A DNA stretch of 64,000 nt from Brucella pseudintermedia (GCF_008932435.1 NZ_WBWE01000009.1:62001-126000); one strand, 5' to 3'; positions 26,852-36,985 are shown, counted from the first letter of the stretch. Made by a program: numbers and translations. Notes: generated by a model not told the origin, from the sequence alone.

Positions 26852-28096
26852 ATGGCTGGCCAGAAAAAAGTAGGCGCGCCACGCAATAATGATGTGGTGA
26901 TTGCAGGCGGCGGCTATGTCGGGCTTGTCACCGCAGTTGCAATCAAATCGGCAGCACCGCATCTTTCCGTGACGGTGATTGATGGCGCTCCGGCTGGCGC
27001 CTGGAAAAGCGATCCGCGCGCTTCCTCCATCGCCGCCGCCGCCTCACGCATGCTCGACCAGCTCGGCTGCTGGCAGGAAATCCTTCCCGAAGCGCAGCCC
27101 ATAACGGAAATGGTCATCACCGATTCGCGAACTTCCGATCCCGTGCGCCCAGTGTTCCTGACTTTTGAAGGCGAAGTCGAGCCAGGCGAGCCCTTTGCCC
27201 ATATGGTGGAAAATCGCGTCCTCAACACCGCCCTCCACAACAAGGCGGAAGCGCTTGGCATCACCTTCCTTGAAGCAACAAGCGTGGATAATTTCACGAC
27301 GCTTCCCGAAAGCGTGACCGTCACGCTTTCCGATGGAGACACGCTCGAAACGCGCCTGCTGATCGCCGCAGATGGCGCGCGCTCTCGCCTCCGTGATCTG
27401 GCGGGTATCAAGACGGTCAACTGGGACTACGGCCAGTCCGGGATCGTCTGCAATGTCGCGCATGAACTGCCGCATGGCGGTCGGGCCGATGAGCATTTTC
27501 TCCCGGCCGGACCGTTTGCGATCCTCCCGTTGAAGGGCAATCGCAGTTCGCTTGTCTGGACCGAGCGCACATCAGATGCCGAACGCCTCATTCGCGAAGA
27601 CGACTTCGTGTTCGAAGCAGAACTGGAGCAACGTTTCGGCCATCGCCTCGGCGCCCTGCATGTCGAAGGGCCGCGTCGCGCCTTCCCGCTCGGCCTGACG
27701 CTGGCGCGTGAATTTGTCAAGCCGCGCTTTGTGCTGGTGGGCGATGCGGCGCATCGTATCCATCCTATCGCCGGTCAGGGCCTCAATCTCGGCTTCCGCG
27801 ACGCCGCCGCAATTGCGGAGGTCGTGGTTGAAACAGACCGGCTCGGCCTCGACATCGGTTCATTTGCTGCGCTGGAGCGTTACCAGTCCTGGCGTCGCTT
27901 CGACACCGTGCAGATGGGTGTCACGACAGATATCCTCACCCGGCTTTTCTCCAACGACAATCCAGCCGTCCGCTCGATGCGCGATATTGGCCTCGGTCTC
28001 GTCGACCGGGTTCCAATACTGAAATCCTTCTTCATCAAGCAGGCTGCAGGCCTTTCAGGCGATACCCCTCGCCTGTTGAAGGGCCAGTCCATCTGA
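26852..28096 (+). CDS. FAD-dependent ubiquinone-ring hydroxylase (UbiH/UbiF/VisC/Coq6 family)
   Basis: The 414-residue flavoprotein monooxygenase has the N-terminal dinucleotide fold (VVIAGGGYVGLVTA, about 14-27), the DG motif (LLIAADGARSRLRDLAG) and the GD motif with VGDAAHRIHPIAGQGLNLG. The last is diagnostic for the ubiquinone hydroxylases that add ring oxygens in coenzyme Q synthesis. Which ring position it attacks cannot be told; alphaproteobacteria use UbiL/UbiM variants. An AAAGGAACGACA ribosome site fixes the ATG at 26852. Confidence 0.88.
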   Translation: MAGQKKVGAPRNNDVVIAGGGYVGLVTAVAIKSAAPHLSVTVIDGAPAGAWKSDPRASSIAAAASRMLDQLGCWQEILPEAQPITEMVITDSRTSDPVRPVFLTFEGEVEPGEPFAHMVENRVLNTALHNKAEALGITFLEATSVDNFTTLPESVTVTLSDGDTLETRLLIAADGARSRLRDLAGIKTVNWDYGQSGIVCNVAHELPHGGRADEHFLPAGPFAILPLKGNRSSLVWTERTSDAERLIREDDFVFEAELEQRFGHRLGALHVEGPRRAFPLGLTLAREFVKPRFVLVGDAAHRIHPIAGQGLNLGFRDAAAIAEVVVETDRLGLDIGSFAALERYQSWRRFDTVQMGVTTDILTRLFSNDNPAVRSMRDIGLGLVDRVPILKSFFIKQAAGLSGDTPRLLKGQSI

Positions 28097-28162
28097 GTGC
28101 TGGCCCCGTTCCCCGATCGCTCTATATTGGAAGAGAAATCCCAACCGAGAGGAGAGCTTCCC

Positions 28163-28600
28163 ATGGACAGAAAAGCAACCGCCGTCTGGCAAGGCACGCT
28201 GAAGGAAGGCAAAGGCACCCTCGACACGCAAAGCGGTGCGCTGAAGGATCTGCCTTACGATTTCTAGGCTCGTTTTCAGGACGAAAGCGGTCGCTCCGGC
28301 ACCAATCCGGAAGAGCTTCTGGGCGCCGCCCATGCAGGCTGTTTTGCCATGCAGCTTTCAGCCCTCCTGACAGAACACGGAACCCCGCCGGAAAAGCTGG
28401 AAGCGACTGCCGCGGTTACTGTCGGCCCCGCAGCCGGCGGCGACTTTGAAATCAGCCGCAGCGCACTCACGCTTAACGCGACAATCCCCGGCATCTCAGC
28501 GGAAGATTTCGAGGCGCTTGCGAACAAGGCCAAGCAGTCCTGCCCGCTTTCAAAAGCGTTGGGCGCTATTGAGGTAACGCTGGACGCAAAACTGGCTTGA
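28163..28600 (+). pseudogene. osmC: OsmC-family peroxiredoxin gene with internal amber codon
   Basis: The frame from the ATG at 28163 (ribosome site GAGGAGAG) encodes an OsmC-type organic hydroperoxide reductase of 145 codons. After YDF a TAG stands at 28265-28267 (codon 35), and the frame then continues without a shift to the normal end. Both redox cysteines are intact (AAHAGCFAM and SCPLSKAL). A single C-to-A change of TCG (Ser) would explain the stop. Restart at 28349 would lose the N-terminal strands. It is either a recent null allele or a sequence error. Confidence 0.85.
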
Positions 28601-28625
28601 ACGAATATAAGTTGCGAGGATAAGA

Positions 28626-28647
28626 AGCGGGCGCAAGCTCGCTTTTT
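28626..28647 (+). terminator. Intrinsic terminator after the OsmC-family gene
   Basis: AGCGGGC (28626-28632), a GCAA tetraloop and GCTCGCT (28637-28643) are followed by a T run. It overlaps the stop codon of the convergent VOC gene. Confidence 0.75.
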
Positions 28648-29017
28648 ATTCCGGCAGGTGGCAGACAGCCTCGATATTATGGCCGTCCGGGTCGATAACG
28701 AAAGCGGCATAATAGTCGGGATGATAATCGGCCCGCAGGCCGGGCTTGCCATTGTCCTTGCCGCCAGCGGCAATGGCTGCTTCATAAAAGCGGTCCACCT
28801 CGGAGCGGGTCCCAGCCGAAAAAGCGACATGAAGCACGCCCTTGAGCTTCGCCCCCTTCTGCTTGCCGATCCAGAATTCCGGCTTGCCATTGCGGCCATA
28901 TCCCACCCAATCGCCGAATTCCATGGCGCGGCCTATGCCGAGCGGCGCCAGCGCCGCATCATAAAAAGCCCGCGACTTGGGCATGCTGGAAATGTTGAAT
29001 CCGATATGATCGAGCAT
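28646..29017 (-). CDS. VOC-family (glyoxalase/bleomycin resistance-like) protein
   Basis: The 123-residue single-domain protein has the VOC pattern: LDHIGFNISSMPKSRAFYD at the start, a GxG-type hairpin in the middle and YYAAFVIDPDGHNIEAVCH near the end, with the metal-ligand His and Glu positions conserved. Such proteins dimerise to form metal-dependent lyase, dioxygenase or drug-binding sites; the substrate is not predictable. It is convergent with the broken OsmC-family gene. Confidence 0.88.
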   Translation of the reverse strand: MLDHIGFNISSMPKSRAFYDAALAPLGIGRAMEFGDWVGYGRNGKPEFWIGKQKGAKLKGVLHVAFSAGTRSEVDRFYEAAIAAGGKDNGKPGLRADYHPDYYAAFVIDPDGHNIEAVCHLPE

Positions 29018-29118
29018 GATGGCCCTGTCTCCGATGGATATGCCCTAATGAGATATCGGTGCCTCTACAAAGATCAAGCCTTCTACGAAGGTGAACCAAA
29101 GTTTAGGTAAAGGAAAAG

Positions 29119-29140
29119 GGGGAAGGTTTGGACCTTCCCC
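29119..29140 (-). terminator. Terminator of the sdhCDAB operon
   Basis: GGGGAAGGT (29119-29127) pairs with ACCTTCCCC (29132-29140) around a TTGG loop. On the minus strand it is followed by CTTTTCCTTT. It lies 28 bases after the sdhB stop. Confidence 0.75.
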
Positions 29141-29167
29141 TCTTGGTTCTTGGAATCGATCTCGCAA

Positions 29168-29947
29168 TTACACGCGGCGCTCGACCATCATCTTCTTGAT
29201 TTCGGCAATTGCCTTGGCCGGGTTCAGGCCCTTCGGGCAGGTCTGCGCGCAGTTCATGATCGTGTGGCAGCGATAGAGCCGGAACGGGTCCTCGAGATTG
29301 TCGAGGCGTTCGCCCTTGGCTTCATCGCGACTGTCGATCAGCCAGCGATAGGCCTGAAGCAGCACGGCGGGGCCGAGATAGCGGTCGCCATTCCACCAGT
29401 AGCTCGGGCACGAAGTCGAGCAGCAGGCGCACAGAATGCATTCGTAGAGGCCGTCAAGCTTCTGGCGATCCTCATGGCTTTGCAGCCATTCCTTCTGCGG
29501 CTCCGGCGAAACCGTCTTGAGCCAGGGCTCGATCGAACGGTGCTGGGCATAGAAATTGCTGAGGTCCGGCACGAGGTCCTTCACCACCGGCATGTGCGGC
29601 AGCGGATAGACCTTGATGGCGCCCTTGATGTCGTCCATGCCCTTGGTGCAGGCCAGCGTATTCGCGCCATCGATATTCATAGCGCAAGAACCGCAAATGC
29701 CCTCACGGCACGACCGGCGCAGCGTCAGCGTCGGGTCGATTTTGTTCTTGATATAGAGCAGACCATCCAGCACCATCGGCCCGCAATCGTCACGGTCGAC
29801 ATAATAGGTGTCGATGCGCGGATTGTCGTCATCGTCCGGCGACCAGCGATAAATGCGGAATTCCGTGACACGCTTTGCGCCATCAGGACGGGGCCAGGTC
29901 TTGCCCTCCTGCATACGGGAATTCTTGGGAAGTGCGAGTTCAACCAT
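29168..29947 (-). CDS. sdhB: Succinate dehydrogenase iron-sulfur subunit
   Basis: SdhB carries the three iron-sulfur clusters of complex II. The 259-residue protein has the [2Fe-2S] ligands in [15 protein letters not shown] (about 73-87) and the [4Fe-4S] and [3Fe-4S] ligands in [12 protein letters not shown] and [17 protein letters not shown]. It is the last gene of sdhCDAB, 15 bases after sdhA. Confidence 0.98.
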   Translation of the reverse strand: MVELALPKNSRMQEGKTWPRPDGAKRVTEFRIYRWSPDDDDNPRIDTYYVDRDDCGPMVLDGLLYIKNKIDPTLTLRRSCREGICGSCAMNIDGANTLACTKGMDDIKGAIKVYPLPHMPVVKDLVPDLSNFYAQHRSIEPWLKTVSPEPQKEWLQSHEDRQKLDGLYECILCACCSTSCPSYWWNGDRYLGPAVLLQAYRWLIDSRDEAKGERLDNLEDPFRLYRCHTIMNCAQTCPKGLNPAKAIAEIKKMMVERRV

Positions 29948-29962
29948 TGCTCTTTCCCTTGA

Positions 29963-31804
29963 TTAGTAAACGCGCTTCTTCGGCGCAATCTTGGCGAGGC
30001 TGATGCCGCCTTCCTCTTCCGTCGTCAACGGATCGAGATGGACAGGACGGTAATCAAGCTTGACCTTGCCATCCGGCGACAGCCAGGACAGGGTATGCTT
30101 GCGCCATTCGGCATCGTTGCGATCCGGGAAATCCTCATGCGCATGGGCGCCGCGGCTTTCGTGACGCGCTTCCGCCGAAACAACGGTCGTCAGCGCATTG
30201 GCCATCAAGTTTTCCAGTTCCAGCGTTTCCACCAGATCGGAGTTCCAGATCATCGACCGGTCAGTGACCTTGACGTCCGGCAGCTCCTTCCAGAGCTTTT
30301 CCATGCGCTCGACGCCCTGCTTGAGCGATTCCGAAGTGCGGAACACGGCGGCATCTTCCTGCATGGTGCGCTGCATCTTTTCGCGCAGTTCCGCGGTCGG
30401 CTGGGAGCCGTTGGCAAAACGCAGGCGGTCGAAACGCTCCATGATCTTGTCGCAGGCGGCAAGGTCGAGATCGGGAATCTTCGACTTGCGGTCGATGACC
30501 TGACCGGCGCGGATGGCAGCCGCACGGCCGAACACCACGAGATCGATCAACGAGTTGGAGCCGAGACGGTTCGCACCGTGCACCGAAGCGCAGCCCGCTT
30601 CGCCAACGGCCATCAGGCCCGGCTGCACGCGGTCCGGATCGTCAGCGGTCGGGTTCAGCACTTCGCCCCAGTAATTGGTCGGAATGCCGCCCATATTGTA
30701 GTGAACGGTCGGCAGAACCGGGATCGGTTCCTTGGTCACATCCACGCCTGCAAAAATCTTGGCCGATTCCGAAATACCCGGCAGGCGCTCATGCAGAACG
30801 GCTGGATCGAGATGGTCAAGATGCAAGAAGATGTGATCCTTGTTCTTGCCGACGCCGCGACCAGCACGGATTTCCATGGTCATGCAGCGCGAAACAACGT
30901 CGCGCGAGGCAAGGTCCTTGGCCGAAGGAGCATAGCGTTCCATGAAGCGCTCGCCTTCGGAATTGACCAGATAGCCGCCTTCGCCGCGTGCGCCTTCCGT
31001 GATGAGGCAGCCCGCGCCATAGATGCCGGTCGGATGGAACTGCACGAATTCCATGTCCTGCAGCGGCAGCCCGGCGCGTGCCACCATGCCGCCACCGTCG
31101 CCGGTGCAGGTGTGCGCCGAGGTAGCCGAGAAATAGGCGCGGCCATAACCGCCCGTTGCCAGAACCACCATCTTGGCAGAGAAGCGATGGATGGTGCCGT
31201 CATCGAGGTTCCACGCCACAACGCCGGTGCACACACCGTCGGTCATGATGAGATCGAGCGCGAAATATTCGATGAAGAACTGCGCGTTGTTTTTCAGCGA
31301 CTGGCCGTAAAGCGTGTGCAGGATCGCGTGGCCGGTACGGTCGGCGGCAGCGCAGGTGCGCTGGACCGGGGGGCCGTCGCCGAAATTCTGCATGTGACCG
31401 CCGAACGGGCGCTGATAGATCTTACCTTCTTCGGTACGCGAGAACGGCACGCCGTAGTGCTCGAGTTCATAGACGGCGGCTGGTGCTTCACGCGCCAGAT
31501 ATTCCATCGCATCGGTATCGCCGAGCCAGTCCGATCCCTTGACGGTATCGTACATGTGCCACTGCCAGCTGTCCGGGCCCATGTTCTTGAGCGAAGCGGC
31601 AATGCCGCCCTGTGCGGCGACCGTATGCGAACGGGTCGGGAAAACCTTGGTGATGCAAGCCGTCTTCAGGCCCTGCTCGGCCATGCCGAGCGTTGCGCGC
31701 AGGCCTGCACCGCCAGCCCCGACGACCACCACGTCGAACTTGTGATCGACATAGGTGTACTTGCTTGCCGCGGCAGGCGCCGCATTGTTTACTGCACTAG
31801 CCAT
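29963..31804 (-). CDS. sdhA: Succinate dehydrogenase flavoprotein subunit
   Basis: SdhA oxidises succinate to fumarate. The 613-residue protein has the FAD-binding N-terminus [13 protein letters not shown], the histidine for covalent FAD attachment in [10 protein letters not shown], and the catalytic arginine region in FVQFHPTG and [11 protein letters not shown] long antisense open frame exists on the other strand, which is an effect of the codon bias. Confidence 0.98.
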   Translation of the reverse strand: MASAVNNAAPAAASKYTYVDHKFDVVVVGAGGAGLRATLGMAEQGLKTACITKVFPTRSHTVAAQGGIAASLKNMGPDSWQWHMYDTVKGSDWLGDTDAMEYLAREAPAAVYELEHYGVPFSRTEEGKIYQRPFGGHMQNFGDGPPVQRTCAAADRTGHAILHTLYGQSLKNNAQFFIEYFALDLIMTDGVCTGVVAWNLDDGTIHRFSAKMVVLATGGYGRAYFSATSAHTCTGDGGGMVARAGLPLQDMEFVQFHPTGIYGAGCLITEGARGEGGYLVNSEGERFMERYAPSAKDLASRDVVSRCMTMEIRAGRGVGKNKDHIFLHLDHLDPAVLHERLPGISESAKIFAGVDVTKEPIPVLPTVHYNMGGIPTNYWGEVLNPTADDPDRVQPGLMAVGEAGCASVHGANRLGSNSLIDLVVFGRAAAIRAGQVIDRKSKIPDLDLAACDKIMERFDRLRFANGSQPTAELREKMQRTMQEDAAVFRTSESLKQGVERMEKLWKELPDVKVTDRSMIWNSDLVETLELENLMANALTTVVSAEARHESRGAHAHEDFPDRNDAEWRKHTLSWLSPDGKVKLDYRPVHLDPLTTEEEGGISLAKIAPKKRVY

Positions 31805-31811
31805 CGGGCTA

Positions 31812-32207
31812 TCAACCTCCGAAGCTCAGCTTGAGGATCGCAAAAATGCAGGCGAAGCCGACAACAGCGGTAAAGAAGCTGTTCAGCATCACCAGCACGA
31901 CCTTCATGCCTTCACCATGCACATAATCTTCGATAATGACCTGCATCCCCAGACGCATGTGGTAGACGCCGGTTAGAACGAACAGCGCCATCACGATTGC
32001 GGTGAATGGATGCGACAACGCAGCCCGGACTTCCGCATAGCTTGCGCCATTGAGCGAAATGACCAGACCGATGAAAAACATGACCAGCGGCACAAGGGCG
32101 ACCGCGCTCAGGCGCTGATACCAGAAATGGCCGGTACCTTCCTTGGCCGATCCCAGACCCCGAACCTTGCCGAGCGGGGTGCGCATATCATTGTTCATAC
32201 CGTTCAT
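31812..32207 (-). CDS. sdhD: Succinate dehydrogenase membrane anchor subunit
   Basis: The 131-residue anchor has three transmembrane helices and contributes to quinone and heme b binding ([17 protein letters not shown]). The start at 32207 (MNGMNNDMR) follows GGGAGC by about 10 bases and lies 14 bases after sdhC; the frame stays open upstream inside sdhC, but that part is not SdhD-like. Confidence 0.93.
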   Translation of the reverse strand: MNGMNNDMRTPLGKVRGLGSAKEGTGHFWYQRLSAVALVPLVMFFIGLVISLNGASYAEVRAALSHPFTAIVMALFVLTGVYHMRLGMQVIIEDYVHGEGMKVVLVMLNSFFTAVVGFACIFAILKLSFGG

Positions 32208-32221
32208 GAAACCAGCTCCCC

Positions 32222-32620
32222 TTAGCGCACCGAATAGGCGACGACCCAGACGAGGATCGTGGCGATGACGGAGAAAACAACGGTCGTCCAAGCGATCTTG
32301 GAGGCGGTGTGCTTTTCAAGGCCTGCGCCCGTATCCCAGATCAGGTGGCGAACACCGCCAGCCAGATGGTGCAGAAGCGCCCAAGTATAGCCGAACAGGA
32401 CCAGGCGGCCGATCCAGGACGAGAATAATGCGTTGACGGTATTGAAGCACTCCTCGCTGACCGCAGCCGAAATCAGCCAGGCCGCCAGCAGCAGGGTGCC
32501 GAAGTAAAGTGCGCCGCCTGTGATACGATGAACGATGGACATCGTCATCGTAATAACCGGCTTGTAGACGGATAGGTGGGGCGACAAAGGACGCTGGCGC
32601 GTTACAGTCGGTTGTGTCAT
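32222..32620 (-). CDS. sdhC: Succinate dehydrogenase cytochrome b556 subunit
   Basis: The 132-residue protein is the second anchor of complex II, with the family motifs RPLSPHLSVYKP (about 9-20), SIVHRITG and the heme-ligand region LLHHLAGGVRHLIWD. It has three helices. The start at 32620 (MTQPTVTRQR) is standard for the family. It is the first gene of sdhCDAB. Confidence 0.95.
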   Translation of the reverse strand: MTQPTVTRQRPLSPHLSVYKPVITMTMSIVHRITGGALYFGTLLLAAWLISAAVSEECFNTVNALFSSWIGRLVLFGYTWALLHHLAGGVRHLIWDTGAGLEKHTASKIAWTTVVFSVIATILVWVVAYSVR

Positions 32621-32975
32621 GGCTCTGTAGGCTTCCCTGACGTTTCTCTCCGGCCCCACTCTGCTGACGACGATCAGCAAGGCAGCCGGGTTGCGGGTTC
32701 TGCCGAACCCTGGTTCGACGCCGTCCCCGGCACAGGGAACCGGACTTTACGATCCCGCGCCGGTACGACCCAAGAAAATATGGCTGGACCGTGGCGTACG
32801 GCCCTATGTGGCGCTTTCTACTGCTCTTTTACCATCACGTCAAAGAAGCTTTTTCACGAAAAGACTAACAATTGGTCGCACCTTGGCGACACATTCGCGT
32901 GATTGCGGCATTCAAACGATTGAAGACCGCAACCCGCAAAAACATGTGTAATTTCATCAACTTTCGGGAAGTCGC
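32621..32975. other. Leader and promoter region of sdhCDAB
   Basis: The 355 bases between sdhC and the GNAT gene, both leftward, hold no convincing gene. They must contain the sdh promoter. The part 32820-32960 is less GC-rich than its surroundings (for example CACGAAAAGACTAACAATTG), but I could not assign -35/-10 or regulator sites. Confidence 0.35.
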
Positions 32976-33434
32976 TTAATTGCCGAATCGAATCACATAG
33001 CTCGACCAGTCGGCAGCCGTCGCAATCTGTTCATAGAGCTTGCGCCCGTCTTCCGGCACGCGCGGCGCATTGAGTACCAGCTTGGACCAGCTGCGCTCCT
33101 CGGCCTTGTCGGCCAGCACGTCGATCAGGGCCTTGGCGATGCCTTTTCCGCGATGATCGTGGTGCACATAGATATGATCGACCTGTCCCGCGCGCAGGCC
33201 GGTCACCGGTTCGGGCAGGTCGTAGAAGATCACGAAGCCGACCAGGTTTCCGTCGACCCGGGCTCCCAGCGTTTCAGCGGCACGGTCCTGAAGCAGATGC
33301 TCGGCATAAAAATCATCGGGACGGCGTGGCGCCCCCCGCTTCAGCGCCTGCGCGTAGCTTGCCAGCAGCGGCGCGAACTCATGGGCATCCCGCAGATGGA
33401 GGAGCGCTATATCGACGGCATGATCTTTGGTCAT
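32976..33434 (-). CDS. GNAT-family N-acetyltransferase
   Basis: The 152-residue protein has the GNAT core: strand-rich middle with GQVDHIYVHHDHRGKGIAKALI (motif A, acetyl-CoA binding loop RGKGIAK at about 107-113) and a C-terminal LYEQIATAADW segment like the Tyr-containing motif B. The acceptor is unknown. The start at 33434 (MTKDHAVDIA) has an AAGGAA ribosome site; the open frame extends much further upstream without family sequence. Confidence 0.87.
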   Translation of the reverse strand: MTKDHAVDIALLHLRDAHEFAPLLASYAQALKRGAPRRPDDFYAEHLLQDRAAETLGARVDGNLVGFVIFYDLPEPVTGLRAGQVDHIYVHHDHRGKGIAKALIDVLADKAEERSWSKLVLNAPRVPEDGRKLYEQIATAADWSSYVIRFGN

Positions 33435-33588
33435 TGGACGTTCCTTGGCGTTTCCAGTTCTTCGATGCGCCACCTTGCGAAGCAGCAGCGCGCGGAAGAG
33501 CGGTTCGATTGTAGCCAGCACGGATGACAAAGGTAAAGAAAGAGTTAAGATAGCCATCATTCTCTTGATGAAACCTGACAAGGCTTGA

Positions 33589-33942
33589 ATGATGATGGCA
33601 AAGCGCGGACCGACAATGCTTGGTTTCATCGGAACTCTCGCGCTGGCTAGCCCCACACTCGCCGACGATGCGATACGTTCCATGGATGTATCAGGAAACC
33701 TCGTGATCCAGATGCCGGATAATGGCGCGAAGATCATCCGGGTCGGCGCGGCGCAAAAGCCTGTTTCTACGCCACCGCAGCACATCAGGATAATTTCTGT
33801 GCCGCGCGACAAAGCCATCGCCTACATCGTGGCAAAGCCCAACAGCAATTGCGAAAGTGCCGTCGTGATGCGCGGACGCTCTTTCATGTATGGGATCGAC
33901 CGCGGGGAAACGCCGGTTTTGGACCATCCCGGCTGCCGCTGA
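33589..33942 (+). CDS. Small periplasmic protein of unknown function
   Basis: The 117-residue product has a signal peptide (MAKRGP then a hydrophobic core, cut after LADDA at about residue 27) and a mature part of about 90 residues with two cysteines (NSNCESA and the terminal GCR), probably a disulfide. Several ATG codons in a row (33589, 33592, 33595) make the exact start uncertain. No family is recognised. It is convergent with the GGDEF gene, 9 bases apart. Confidence 0.65.
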   Translation: MMMAKRGPTMLGFIGTLALASPTLADDAIRSMDVSGNLVIQMPDNGAKIIRVGAAQKPVSTPPQHIRIISVPRDKAIAYIVAKPNSNCESAVVMRGRSFMYGIDRGETPVLDHPGCR

Positions 33943-33951
33943 TCGCGCCGT

Positions 33952-35157
33952 TCAGCGCCCTGTCATTGAACGAAATTCGAGAACGGTTTCGTCCACCATT
34001 ATCGGCAGCGCGCTGCGGACGCAGTTGCGCCCAGCCTTTTTTGCTTCATAAAGCGCACCATCCGCGCGTTTATAGAGATCGGAAAACACATCGTCGAATT
34101 CCATTTCCGCAATGCCGAAGCTCGCGGTGAAAACAATTGTCCCGTTTCGTCCGGGAATATGGATATCGCGGCAGACAAGCCGTGTCTTCTCCGCGAATCG
34201 CCATGCCGATTGGATCGTGTTCCCTGGCAGGATGATCGCAAATTCCTCACCGCCGATGCGAGCCGAAATTCCGTTTTTACCGTTCGCCGCCTTGCGCAAT
34301 TCGGCGGAGAAAGCAGCAATAACACGATCTCCCAACGCGTGGCCGTGCGTGTCGTTGATCGCCTTGAAATGATCGATATCGCAAAGGACGAGCGACAGGG
34401 CCTGCCGCATGCGCTTCGATTTTTCTATCGCGGCTTCGGCTCGAAACTCGAAGCCGCGCCGGTTGAGCAGCCCCGATAGCTGGTCCGTCTCGGAGCGTAT
34501 CAGCATATTGGCAATCAACTCCCGCATCAGGCTCAAAAGCAGGAGCAAGCCGCCAGCAACGGACAGAGCGGCCCCGATCGACTGCGAGAACATCGCATAG
34601 GTCGTATCTATATAATCTTTCGGCTCCACGCCTGTTCCTCCCGATAGCATGGCGATGACCGGCTTGAACAGAAAATGGATGGCGCTGATGCCGAACAGCA
34701 CCGCCATCAAGGTGTCGATGCCATTGCGATCCACCCGCAGGATCACCCGCACGGCCAAAAGCAGGATGAGGAAATAGGGCACCTGATAGAGAAGCATGCC
34801 TATCATCTGGCTGCGGGCAATGTCGTATATGCTGTAAACTATCGCGAGGGATACAACGGTCAGCAGCCCAAGCGCGATCCACGGTACAGGCCGGGCATAC
34901 ATGCGTGCCAGACCGATGACCAGACAGGCCAATGCCAGATAGTAGGACGCAAAGGCCAGCATATAGCCAATGCGGGGATTGGGAATGGAAGGCATGGCAA
35001 GCTCTGTCAGGAAATAAAGCATTGCGAAAATGAATCCGAAGGCAAAGACAGGCGCTGCCGCATTATCCCGCGCGTAAACAGCTATGCCGAGGAACGCGAA
35101 AGCAAACAGACCGGAGACGGTCATGTTGATCAGAAGGATAAAGTCGGCTCCATTCAT
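33952..35157 (-). CDS. Membrane GGDEF diguanylate cyclase
   Basis: The 401-residue protein has six to eight N-terminal helices (about 1-215) and a C-terminal GGDEF domain (about 230-395). The active-site loop is GGEEF (starting at about 302), with DIDHFKAINDTHGH carrying the metal ligands, so it should make cyclic di-GMP. The RxxD inhibitory site is absent before the loop. The start at 35157 has GGGAAGAG; the frame extends to 35337 without family sequence. Confidence 0.9.
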   Translation of the reverse strand: MNGADFILLINMTVSGLFAFAFLGIAVYARDNAAAPVFAFGFIFAMLYFLTELAMPSIPNPRIGYMLAFASYYLALACLVIGLARMYARPVPWIALGLLTVVSLAIVYSIYDIARSQMIGMLLYQVPYFLILLLAVRVILRVDRNGIDTLMAVLFGISAIHFLFKPVIAMLSGGTGVEPKDYIDTTYAMFSQSIGAALSVAGGLLLLLSLMRELIANMLIRSETDQLSGLLNRRGFEFRAEAAIEKSKRMRQALSLVLCDIDHFKAINDTHGHALGDRVIAAFSAELRKAANGKNGISARIGGEEFAIILPGNTIQSAWRFAEKTRLVCRDIHIPGRNGTIVFTASFGIAEMEFDDVFSDLYKRADGALYEAKKAGRNCVRSALPIMVDETVLEFRSMTGR

Positions 35158-35254
35158 CTGTGCTCTTCCCCTGCCGGCTGTCAAAGTCTTCCCGGACGCC
35201 AGCCACCCCGGCACACCCATACAATCAAAGCGTGAAAAACCTGCTAATTTACAG

Positions 35255-35288
35255 CCAAAGAAAAACCGCCGGGATGAACCGGCGGTTT
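35255..35288 (-). terminator. Terminator downstream of leuC
   Basis: AAACCGCCGG (35263-35272) pairs with CCGGCGGTTT (35279-35288) around GATGAA. On the minus strand it is followed by TTTTTCTTT, a good intrinsic terminator for leuC. Confidence 0.75.
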
Positions 35289-35334
35289 GATCTTCTGAGA
35301 GTCTTCGAGGAGCCTCGGAGTGGTTCCCTGTTTT

Positions 35335-35414
35335 CACAGAATCGTTGGAACCGCTCTATCTATTTGTTCTGCCGCATTTCCAACCGTTTCACACTTTTGG
35401 TTCGGAATGCTCTA
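35335..35414. repeat. Rhizobiales intergenic repeat copy ending on the leuC stop codon
   Basis: CGCATTTCCAACCGTTTCAC followed by ACTTTTGGTTCGGAATGCTCTAG is the end of a well-known dispersed repeat of Brucella, Ochrobactrum and Agrobacterium. The final CTA of the repeat (35412-35414) is the leuC stop codon read on the minus strand. Confidence 0.6.
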
Positions 35415-36821
35415 GTTCCACTCGCGAATGTCGACGAAATGTCCGGCAATCGCGGCAGCGGCGGCCATGGCAGGCGACACGAGATGCGTGCGGCCCTTGA
35501 AGCCCTGACGGCCTTCGAAATTGCGATTCGAGGTGGAAGCGCAACGTTCTCCCGGCTTCAGGCGATCATCATTCATGGCAAGGCACATCGAACAGCCAGG
35601 CTCGCGCCAGTCGAAGCCGGCTTCGATGAAGATCTTGTCGAGACCTTCAGCTTCCGCCTGCTCCTTCACCAGACCGGAGCCAGGCACGATCATCGCGCTC
35701 ACACCGGCGGCGACCTTCTTGCCTGCGGCCATGCGCGCAGCGTCGCGAAGGTCCTCAATGCGGCCATTGGTGCAGGAGCCGATGAACACCCGGTCAATCT
35801 TGATATCGGTCATCTTGGTGCCGGGCTTCAGGCCCATATAATCAAGAGCACGCCACTTCGATGCACGCTTGGTCTCGTCCTTGATCTCGTCTGGATTCGG
35901 AACGATGTCGGTAACGAAGACCACGTCTTCCGGCGAGGAGCCCCAGGACACGACCGGCGAAATCTTGGCAGCGTCGAGTTCGACGATCTTGTCAAAATGC
36001 GCGCCTTCGTCCGAATGCAGCGTCTTCCAGTAGGAAATCGCCTGTTCCAGCGCTTCGCCCTTCGGCGCGCGCGGCTTGTCCTTGATATAGGCAAAGGTCG
36101 TTTCGTCCGGCGCGATCAGGCCAGCACGGGCACCGCCCTCAATCGACATGTTGCAGACCGTCATGCGGCCTTCCATCGAGAGCGAGCGAATGGCATCGCC
36201 CGCATATTCGATCACATAGCCGGTACCGCCAGCAGTACCGATCTCGCCAATGATGGCAAGCGTGATGTCCTTGGCAGTGACGCCAGGCGCCAGCTTGCCA
36301 TTCACGCGCACCAGCATGTTCTTCGCTTTTTTCTGGATGAGCGTCTGGGTTGCCAGAACGTGCTCGACCTCGGAGGTGCCGATACCGTGCGCCAGCGAAC
36401 CGAAAGCGCCGTGCGTGGAGGTGTGGCTGTCGCCGCATACGATGGTCATGCCGGGCAGCGTAAAGCCCTGTTCCGGCCCGACGATGTGTACGACGCCCTG
36501 ACGCCGGTCACGCTCGGAATAATATTCGACGCCGAAATCGGCGGCATTCTTGGCCAGAGCCTCGACCTGAATGCGGCTTTCCTCGTTCTTGATACCGTTG
36601 ATGCGGTCCGGCGAGGTCGGAACATTGTGATCGACAACCGCCAGCGTCTTTTCAGGATGGCGCACCTTGCGGCCAGCCATGCGCAGGCCTTCGAAAGCCT
36701 GTGGGCTCGTCACTTCGTGCACAAGATGGCGATCAATATAAAGGAGGCAGGTTCCGTCTTCCTGCTGATCCACTACATGGTCGTCCCAGATCTTGTCATA
36801 AAGTGTACGCGGCGCGCTCAT
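35412..36821 (-). CDS. leuC: 3-isopropylmalate dehydratase large subunit
   Basis: LeuC isomerises isopropylmalate in leucine synthesis together with LeuD (not in the window). The 469-residue protein has the cluster ligands in FIGSCTNGR (about 346-354) and [10 protein letters not shown] (about 404-413), and the substrate block [15 protein letters not shown] 14-codon open frame on the same strand ends at its start (ATGA at 36821-36818), possibly only by chance. Confidence 0.98.
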   Translation of the reverse strand: MSAPRTLYDKIWDDHVVDQQEDGTCLLYIDRHLVHEVTSPQAFEGLRMAGRKVRHPEKTLAVVDHNVPTSPDRINGIKNEESRIQVEALAKNAADFGVEYYSERDRRQGVVHIVGPEQGFTLPGMTIVCGDSHTSTHGAFGSLAHGIGTSEVEHVLATQTLIQKKAKNMLVRVNGKLAPGVTAKDITLAIIGEIGTAGGTGYVIEYAGDAIRSLSMEGRMTVCNMSIEGGARAGLIAPDETTFAYIKDKPRAPKGEALEQAISYWKTLHSDEGAHFDKIVELDAAKISPVVSWGSSPEDVVFVTDIVPNPDEIKDETKRASKWRALDYMGLKPGTKMTDIKIDRVFIGSCTNGRIEDLRDAARMAAGKKVAAGVSAMIVPGSGLVKEQAEAEGLDKIFIEAGFDWREPGCSMCLAMNDDRLKPGERCASTSNRNFEGRQGFKGRTHLVSPAMAAAAAIAGHFVDIREWN

Positions 36822-36985
36822 TGCGGGAGGTCCTTTGAATAGTTCTTAAACTTGGCTGTCATATGCACCCGCCATCGCGCTTCGTCAAGAAACTGAAACC
36901 GCAACAGGGTGTCGCAGTAACATTCTTGCGAAATGCTGGCAGAATTATGCAATATGTTACGCAGGTCTTTGCTTTTGGCAAATAA

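Noticed and set aside
30038-31834. Plus-strand open frame of 598 codons opposite sdhA
   Set aside because: Antisense shadow of sdhA; no domain and no ribosome site of note.
35160-36842. Plus-strand open frame of 560 codons opposite leuC
   Set aside because: Shadow of leuC; runs through a terminator and a repeat at its start.
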